From: an uncultured Porphyromonas sp.
GTDB lineage: Bacteria; Bacteroidota; Bacteroidia; Bacteroidales; Porphyromonadaceae
Direction of reading: 5' to 3'
Length of the DNA stretch: 19,710 nucleotides
Assembly (NCBI RefSeq): GCF_902489635.1
Contig: NZ_CABUAN010000040.1
Span: forward strand, 1 to 19,710
Below the pieces are notes generated by a model. That model was not told the origin of the DNA. It was given only the letters and a program-made list of their open reading frames with translations, and searched no databases. A program made the translations under genes and the position numbers. The first letter of the stretch is position 1. Every line of letters starts with the position of its first letter. Positions 15,410-19,710 of the stretch are shown here, in pieces.

Positions 15410-16198
15410 TTATCCGAAGTTGCCCTGTAGGTAGTCCTCGGTGCGCTGATCGCTGGGGTTGGTAAACATCTTGTCGGTGCGGTCATACTCGACCAGCTCA
15501 CCGAGATACATAAACATCGAGCGGTCGGATATGCGTGCCGCCTGCCCCATATTATGTGTGACGATGAGGATGGCTATCTCCTTCTTGAGCTCTAGGATCA
15601 GCTCCTCGATGCGATTGGTCGCTATCGGGTCTAGTGCGGAGGTGGGCTCGTCCATCAGGAGTAGCCGAGGACGCAGTGCCAAGGCACGAGCGATGCATAG
15701 ACGCTGTTGCTGTCCCCCCGAGAGGAAGGAGCCACGCTTGTCTAGTCTGTCCTTGACCTCCTCCCAGAGTCCGACCGACTGCAGAGAAGTGGTGAGGATC
15801 TCTTCGCGCTGCGCCTTGGAGACCTTGATGCCGTTGAGCTTGTAGCCCGCCATCACATTGTCGGCGATGCTCATCGTCGGGAAGGGGTTCGGCTGCTGGA
15901 AGACCATCCCCGCCATACGACGGACGACCATCGGGTCTTTCTCTAAGATATTCTCTCCCTGTAGGAGGATGCGCCCGTCGGTACGTATGCCAGGGTAAAG
16001 CTCGTGCATACGATTGATGGCACGTAGCAGGGTACTCTTGCCACAACCACTGGGGCCCATGATGGCGGTGATCTCGTGGTCGTAGATCTCCGCAGAGACA
16101 TTGGTCACGGCACTCTTCTCAGGAGTGTACCAGATGCTTACGTTGTCTAGCTGGAGGACCACTTCGGGCGTTGTCGTCTGTATAGAGTTTGGAGTCAT
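15410..16198 (-). CDS. pstB: Phosphate ABC transporter ATPase PstB
   Basis: The energising subunit of the high-affinity phosphate importer, on the cytoplasmic face. The 262 residues contain Walker A GPSGCGKST (48-56), the Q-loop (Gln101/Gln102), the ABC signature LSGGQQQR (159-166), Walker B LLLMDEP with catalytic Glu184, and the switch His215 (THNMGQA). The N-terminal VSIWYTPEKSAVTNVS and the C-terminal TEDYLQGNFG are PstB-specific features. The gap to pstA is 23 bases. Confidence 0.97.
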   Translation of the reverse strand: MTPNSIQTTTPEVVLQLDNVSIWYTPEKSAVTNVSAEIYDHEITAIMGPSGCGKSTLLRAINRMHELYPGIRTDGRILLQGENILEKDPMVVRRMAGMVFQQPNPFPTMSIADNVMAGYKLNGIKVSKAQREEILTTSLQSVGLWEEVKDRLDKRGSFLSGGQQQRLCIARALALRPRLLLMDEPTSALDPIATNRIEELILELKKEIAILIVTHNMGQAARISDRSMFMYLGELVEYDRTDKMFTNPSDQRTEDYLQGNFG

Positions 16199-16221
16199 GC
16201 TTTGGACAAAAAAAGAAGTTA

Positions 16222-17100
16222 CTAGTAGCGTGTCCGGTCGGAGATACGCTTGGCGATAAAGTTTAGAAGGAGCACTAGGAGTAGGAGAAAGAGCGAAGAG
16301 CTCCAGATCATCTCCTGAAGGTTGGGATCACTGTAAAACTCCCAGATGAGTAGCGGCACGGCCGACGAAGGGGTGTCGAGCGTCCACGATATGCGGGCAC
16401 TGCCTAGAGCGGTCATGATGAGCGGTGCCGTCTCGCCGATGATACGACTCACCGCTAGCAGGATGCCTGTCAGCAGCCCACCCATAGCAGAGGGAAGGAG
16501 GATCTTGAGGACCATCTTGCGGTAGGAGCATCCGAGAGCAAGTGCCGACTCTTTGAAGGACTTAGGCAGTCGCGCCAGCGTCTCCTCGGTAGAGCGTATG
16601 ATGAGCGGTAGCATCATGATCGCCAGAGCCACAGCACCAGCTAGAGCTGAGTAGCCTCGCATCGGCAGTACCACCCACGCGTATACGATGATACCGATGA
16701 CGATCGAGGGGGTGCCTTGTAGCAGGTCCGTGACGAAGCGCACTACATTGGCGAGGCGTGTGGATCTATTCTCCGAGAGATAGATACCGCCTAGGAGCCC
16801 TATGGGGATAGCAATGATAGAGGCTACGAGGGTCATGAGGAGGGTGCCGACGATACCATTAGCGATACCGCCTGGGAGTATCGTGCGAGAGCCTTCGATC
16901 GTGTTGGCGCGCTTAGCCATCATCGCCTCGACAGCTGTCGGTGCCGTCTTGGTAAAGAAGTCCCAGTTGATCTGTTGGTACCCCTCTAGGACGATCTTAC
17001 CGATGATGAGAAAGAGCGGTATGACGGTGATGCAGGCGAGTACGATATTGACTAGATAGACCGTGCGGTCCCAGCCCTGTCTTACTTTGAGTGATGCCAT
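16222..17100 (-). CDS. pstA: Phosphate ABC transporter permease PstA
   Basis: An inner-membrane permease of 292 residues with about six hydrophobic segments. The first is near residues 15-37 and the last near 268-284. The EAA-type coupling loop that contacts PstB reads ESALALGCSYRKMVLKILLPSA. A fairly long periplasmic stretch after the first segment (about 40-70) is usual for PstA. Only 9 bases separate it from pstC, so the two permeases are translated from one message. Confidence 0.95.
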   Translation of the reverse strand: MASLKVRQGWDRTVYLVNIVLACITVIPLFLIIGKIVLEGYQQINWDFFTKTAPTAVEAMMAKRANTIEGSRTILPGGIANGIVGTLLMTLVASIIAIPIGLLGGIYLSENRSTRLANVVRFVTDLLQGTPSIVIGIIVYAWVVLPMRGYSALAGAVALAIMMLPLIIRSTEETLARLPKSFKESALALGCSYRKMVLKILLPSAMGGLLTGILLAVSRIIGETAPLIMTALGSARISWTLDTPSSAVPLLIWEFYSDPNLQEMIWSSSLFLLLLVLLLNFIAKRISDRTRY

Positions 17101-17109
17101 GGTCTCAGG

Positions 17110-18000
17110 TTAGGCTCGTTTCTTGTTTAGGATAATCTTCACAATGCCGTTGATGATGGCTGTGATGAGGAAGAGGACTAGAGCGATCGCTATGAGCGAA
17201 CTGAGCTTGAGTCCGTGCGCCTCGTTGAACTGGTTAGCGATCAGCGAAGCCATACTCTGTCCCGTGTCAAAGAGCGATGTGGGTATTTTGTCCGTGTTAC
17301 CGATCAGCATCGTTACCGCCATCGTCTCACCGAGAGCTCGTCCCAGAGCGAGGATATAAGCTGCGACGATACCGCTCCGTGCGTTGGGCAGGATGACCGA
17401 TCCGATCACCTCCGTGCGGGTGGCGCCAAGACTGTAGGCAGCCTCCTTGAGCGACTTAGGGGTGAGCATGACAAACTCTGCCGTGAGCGACGAGGCATAG
17501 GGGATGATCATGACGGTCAGTATCAGCACCGAAGTGAGGATCCCGTAGCCATTGCCCTGTGGCCCATCGATCATGTCAATGAGCGGACGCAGTGTGTAGA
17601 AGCCCCACAGACCATACACGATCGAGGGGATACCTGCCAGTAGGTCCGTCAGCGAACGGATGACGCCAGCGACGCGCTTACCCTTGAAGTACTCCCCGAT
17701 GAAGAGTGCCACTGGTAGCGAGAAGGGGATGCACAGGATCAAGGCTAGTATCGAGGTGACCACAGTCCCCACGATAAAGGGCAACGCTCCATACTGCTCC
17801 CGCCCAGCCGTGGGGTCCCACTCGGAGGAGCTGATGAAGCGAAAGAAGCCAAACTCACTAAAGGCCTCCGTACTGTTACTAATCAGACTGATCAGCATCG
17901 CTAGGCAGATCAGTAGCACGAGAAGTCCAGAGCTAGTGAGTAGACCGCGGAAGATCTTGTCGCCGATAGGGCGTGACGCTTTACGGACGAGGGTAGACAT
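17110..18000 (-). CDS. pstC: Phosphate ABC transporter permease PstC
   Basis: The partner permease to PstA, 296 residues with about six membrane segments (the first near 22-44, the last near 268-290). The coupling loop reads EAAYSLGATRTEVIGSVILPNA. The periplasmic segment FRFISSSEWDPTAGREQYG is typical of PstC. The start codon is preceded by an AT-rich leader like those of ychF and murI. A 225-base gap separates it from pstS, much wider than the other gaps in the block. Confidence 0.96.
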   Translation of the reverse strand: MSTLVRKASRPIGDKIFRGLLTSSGLLVLLICLAMLISLISNSTEAFSEFGFFRFISSSEWDPTAGREQYGALPFIVGTVVTSILALILCIPFSLPVALFIGEYFKGKRVAGVIRSLTDLLAGIPSIVYGLWGFYTLRPLIDMIDGPQGNGYGILTSVLILTVMIIPYASSLTAEFVMLTPKSLKEAAYSLGATRTEVIGSVILPNARSGIVAAYILALGRALGETMAVTMLIGNTDKIPTSLFDTGQSMASLIANQFNEAHGLKLSSLIAIALVLFLITAIINGIVKIILNKKRA

Positions 18001-18051
18001 TATAGGCAGAGCTTATATTATAAGGAGTAGGTGGGGAGGGTAAAAGAGACA

Positions 18052-18146
18052 TCTCTCCTCCGAATAGAGAGCGGTACAGGTCGGATGCGACTCACTAACT
18101 AATCGGAGCTATCCAGACGGCACTACTGTTGAGAGGGGAGGAGAGA
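18052..18146. other. Long-range stem in the pstS-pstC intergenic region
   Basis: TCTCTCCTCC at 18052-18061 pairs perfectly with GGAGGAGAGA at 18137-18146, enclosing 75 bases of unassigned sequence. A T-run (TTCTTTTTT) follows the right arm on the plus strand. On the pst mRNA (minus strand) the stem would sit shortly before the pstC start, where it could affect translation or RNA stability. Function is not known. Confidence 0.45.
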
Positions 18147-18164
18147 CGTTCTTTTTTGGGTGTG

Positions 18165-18207
18165 AGGAGATTGCTACAGAGACCGTAGCAGTCTCCTTTT
18201 TTGTTTT
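18165..18207 (+). terminator. Rho-independent terminator in plus orientation between pstC and pstS
   Basis: GGAGATTGCTAC pairs with GTAGCAGTCTCC (one mismatch) around a 7-base loop, followed on the plus strand by CTTTTTTGTTTTTC. The T-run is on the plus strand, whereas pstS and pstC are read from the minus strand. For the pst message it is a stable stem-loop preceded by an A-rich tract, which could protect the 3' end of a pstS-only transcript. For any plus-strand transcript it would be an intrinsic terminator. Confidence 0.7.
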
Positions 18208-18225
18208 TCAGGTGTAATAAGGGGG

Positions 18226-19299
18226 CTACTCCTTAGGAGTGCTAGTTAGGTCTATTGGCTTACCGCCATAGGTCAGCTTAGCCAGCTGCGCCTTGGCTGC
18301 TGCGACCATCTCAGCGGATAGCGGTGCGAAGTGGATCTGCGAAGTGATCGCCTGCGCCTCATCGCTCAGCATCCAGTTGAGTAGACGAGCCGTCTCGACA
18401 GCTTCTGCCTCTGAGTGGTTGTCGTACTGCATCTCCTGGTAAGCGATGAGCCAGGTGAGACAGCTTATAGGATAAGCGTCTGGGTGTGACGAGTTGGTGA
18501 TCATCTGACGGGTGTCGGGTGCTACCTCGCCAGCAGCCGCTGCAGAGATAGACTCGAGCGAGGGGAGGACGAAGTTGCCAGCTTGATTCTGTACCATGGC
18601 TGTCGGTATGTCTAGGGAGAAGCTGTACTCGCTACCTACATATCCGAGCGCGCCATCGGTCTGTGCGATCACGCCAGCGACGCCTGGATTGCCCTTGGCA
18701 GCCATACCGGTAGGCCACTTGAGCGACTTGCCCGTGCCCACCTGCGTAGCCCAGTCGGTGCTCACCTTCGTCAGATAGTCGCTGAAGACATTCGTCGTGC
18801 CACTACCATCGGAGCGATAGACGGGTGAGATTTCCTTGTCGGGGAGCTTTTGGTTGGGGTTGATCGCAGCGATAGCGGGGTCGTTCCAGCGCGTTATCTT
18901 GCCTAGATAAATGTTGGCGATGATATCTCCCGTGAGGTTTAGCTGCGAGATCTCAGGACAGTTGTAAGCGATGACGACAGCTCCCATGCAGGTCGGTATG
19001 TGAACCACCGGACGCGGCATCTCGGCCATCTCCGCATCAGATAGAAAAGCATCGGTAGCGGCAAAGTGCACCACTTCGTCCTTGAGGCTACGGATACCAC
19101 CACCGCTGCCTACGGCTCCATAATTAACATGTATACCCGACTGCGCCTCATAAGCTTTGAAAGCCTCGGTATAGAAGGGTAGTGGGAAGGTTGCTCCGGC
19201 TGCATCTAGCTCGGTCACCCGACCACCTTTGCCGGCACAGCTGGCAGTCATAAGGGCGATGGCAATGAGGACTAAAGCCTTGAGTGTACTCTTATTCAT
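18226..19299 (-). CDS. pstS: Phosphate-binding lipoprotein PstS
   Basis: The extracytoplasmic phosphate receptor that delivers phosphate to PstCA. The 357-residue precursor has a signal peptide ending in the lipobox MTASC with lipidated Cys21. Phosphate-contact motifs are visible: AGATFP (34-39), GSGGG (64-68), the TDAFLS loop (82-87) and RSDGSGTT (162-169). It is the first gene of the pst-pho block and its upstream region carries the likely regulatory DNA. The wide gap and stem-loop after it suggest more pstS mRNA than mRNA for the rest of the operon, a usual arrangement for binding proteins. Confidence 0.96.
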   Translation of the reverse strand: MNKSTLKALVLIAIALMTASCAGKGGRVTELDAAGATFPLPFYTEAFKAYEAQSGIHVNYGAVGSGGGIRSLKDEVVHFAATDAFLSDAEMAEMPRPVVHIPTCMGAVVIAYNCPEISQLNLTGDIIANIYLGKITRWNDPAIAAINPNQKLPDKEISPVYRSDGSGTTNVFSDYLTKVSTDWATQVGTGKSLKWPTGMAAKGNPGVAGVIAQTDGALGYVGSEYSFSLDIPTAMVQNQAGNFVLPSLESISAAAAGEVAPDTRQMITNSSHPDAYPISCLTWLIAYQEMQYDNHSEAEAVETARLLNWMLSDEAQAITSQIHFAPLSAEMVAAAKAQLAKLTYGGKPIDLTSTPKE

Positions 19300-19379
19300 A
19301 GTTCTATTAGTAAGTTAGTTGTCGATCTTAATGGGAGGCTCTCGCCGATCGTGTCGGGGTAGGCCTTCCTTTTCGTTTG

Positions 19380-19387
19380 CAATATTA
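19380..19387 (-). promoter_or_regulatory. Candidate -7 element of the pst operon
   Basis: On the minus strand this reads TAATATTG, one mismatch from TAnnTTTG. No TTG/TTTG is found 19-21 bases upstream. A poor -33 would suit a promoter that needs an activator such as PhoB. The leader to the pstS ATG would be about 75 bases. The assignment is tentative. Confidence 0.35.
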
Positions 19388-19450
19388 CGGCCAATGGGTT
19401 ATTCCCCTGTGACGAAAATGTTACGGCGCGGTGAAGATGTTAAGCGAAGG

Positions 19451-19491
19451 GGTGCTTTTGCATTAGAAAAGGTGCTTTTGTCATTAGAAAA
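19451..19491. repeat. 20/21-bp tandem repeat upstream of pstS
   Basis: GGTGCTTTTGCATTAGAAAA (19451-19470) is followed directly by the same sequence with one inserted T after TTTTG (19471-19491). The pair lies about 65-105 bases upstream of the candidate pst -7 element. Two head-to-tail copies about two helical turns apart are what a dimeric activator such as PhoB could bind, but this is inference; a plain slippage duplication is the alternative. Confidence 0.8.
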
Positions 19492-19606
19492 GGTCGACTC
19501 CCTACCTGGATGTCGCATAAGAGTTGCTTGAGTCGGGTGCCTCCTACTGGAGGTTGGCTCGCAACAATAATTTAGAGCCGACTACATATCGAAACGGCGC
19601 CGTGTC

Positions 19607-19698
19607 GTGGAAAATGGATTTCCACGTGGATATCTCAAAATATCCAGGTGGATATTTTTTATTTCCCAGGTAGGAAAGAAAAAATTCTTCGGAGGAAT
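19607..19698. repeat. Second array of ~22-bp palindromic units
   Basis: An inverted repeat GTGGAAA/TTTCCAC (19607-19613, 19619-19625) leads into palindromic units near 19618-19633 (core TCCACGTGGA), 19640-19655 (ATATCCA-GG-TGGATAT), 19661-19678 (TTTCC-N6-GGAAA) and 19683-19698 (ATTCTTC-G-GAGGAAT). Unit spacing is 21-22 bases, as in the array at 11893-11998. Sequence differs between units while dyad symmetry is kept. The array may continue past the window edge. The remaining DNA between pstS and this array holds the promoter candidate and tandem repeat; otherwise I see only a small CCTCC-tact-GGAGG hairpin at 19540-19553. Confidence 0.75.
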
Positions 19699-19710
19699 CA
19701 AATGAAACTT

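Noticed and set aside
15552..16046. 164-residue frame within pstB in another frame of the same strand
   Set aside because: It is an out-of-frame shadow of the Walker A to H-loop region of pstB; the pstB frame has every ABC motif intact.
17215..17643. 142-residue reading frame antisense to pstC
   Set aside because: It lies wholly within the well-supported pstC gene. Its composition is that expected of an antisense frame in GC-rich codons, with no domain.
19319..19531. 70-residue plus-strand reading frame divergent from pstS
   Set aside because: It overlaps the pst promoter region and a 20/21-bp tandem repeat that breaks frame periodicity; it has no recognisable domain, promoter or leader.
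1..19710. A new defence system, biosynthetic cluster or prophage
   Set aside because: Every sizeable reading frame belongs to a housekeeping or transport family or is a single lipoprotein or surface protein. No nuclease, helicase, toxin, reverse transcriptase, integrase or phage gene was seen.

Overview
The window reads as a chromosomal segment of a Bacteroidota bacterium, most likely a Porphyromonas species. This is inferred from four things: a secreted protein ending in a type IX secretion (T9SS) C-terminal sorting domain; a 721-residue dipeptidyl peptidase IV close in length and motif positions to the P. gingivalis enzyme; promoters with the Bacteroidota -7 element TAnnTTTG; and AT-rich leaders in place of Shine-Dalgarno sequences. 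Species cannot be fixed without a database search.

Layout. Positions 1-11756 carry nine plus-strand genes: a 21-repeat leucine-rich-repeat T9SS cargo protein; ychF, guaA and panB; murI and a META-domain lipoprotein; dipeptidyl peptidase IV and lipA; and an unrecognised lipoprotein. The units are separated by hairpin terminators and unusual pyrimidine-rich heptamer arrays. Positions 12054-19299 are one minus-strand block, pstS-pstC-pstA-pstB-phoU-phoB-phoR. It holds the complete high-affinity phosphate ABC transporter with its PhoU/PhoB/PhoR sensing circuit. PstS captures phosphate, PstCA and PstB import it, PhoU links transporter state to PhoR, and PhoB probably controls the operon itself.

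The coding content is mostly ordinary. The intergenic DNA is not, and holds at least four repeat families. (i) A 49-bp tandem repeat with a near-perfect 20-bp palindrome lies at the left edge, with an inverted fragment nearby. (ii) Arrays of a degenerate heptamer (HTCTAAY) precede four of the five plus-strand transcription units, two of them almost touching a start codon. (iii) Two arrays of roughly 22-bp palindromic units (TTTCC-N6-GGAAA type) flank the pst-pho block; in the first, neighbouring units have diverged in sequence but remain mutually complementary. (iv) A 20/21-bp tandem duplication lies upstream of pstS. I saw no tRNA, rRNA, CRISPR array, phage gene or intact insertion sequence.
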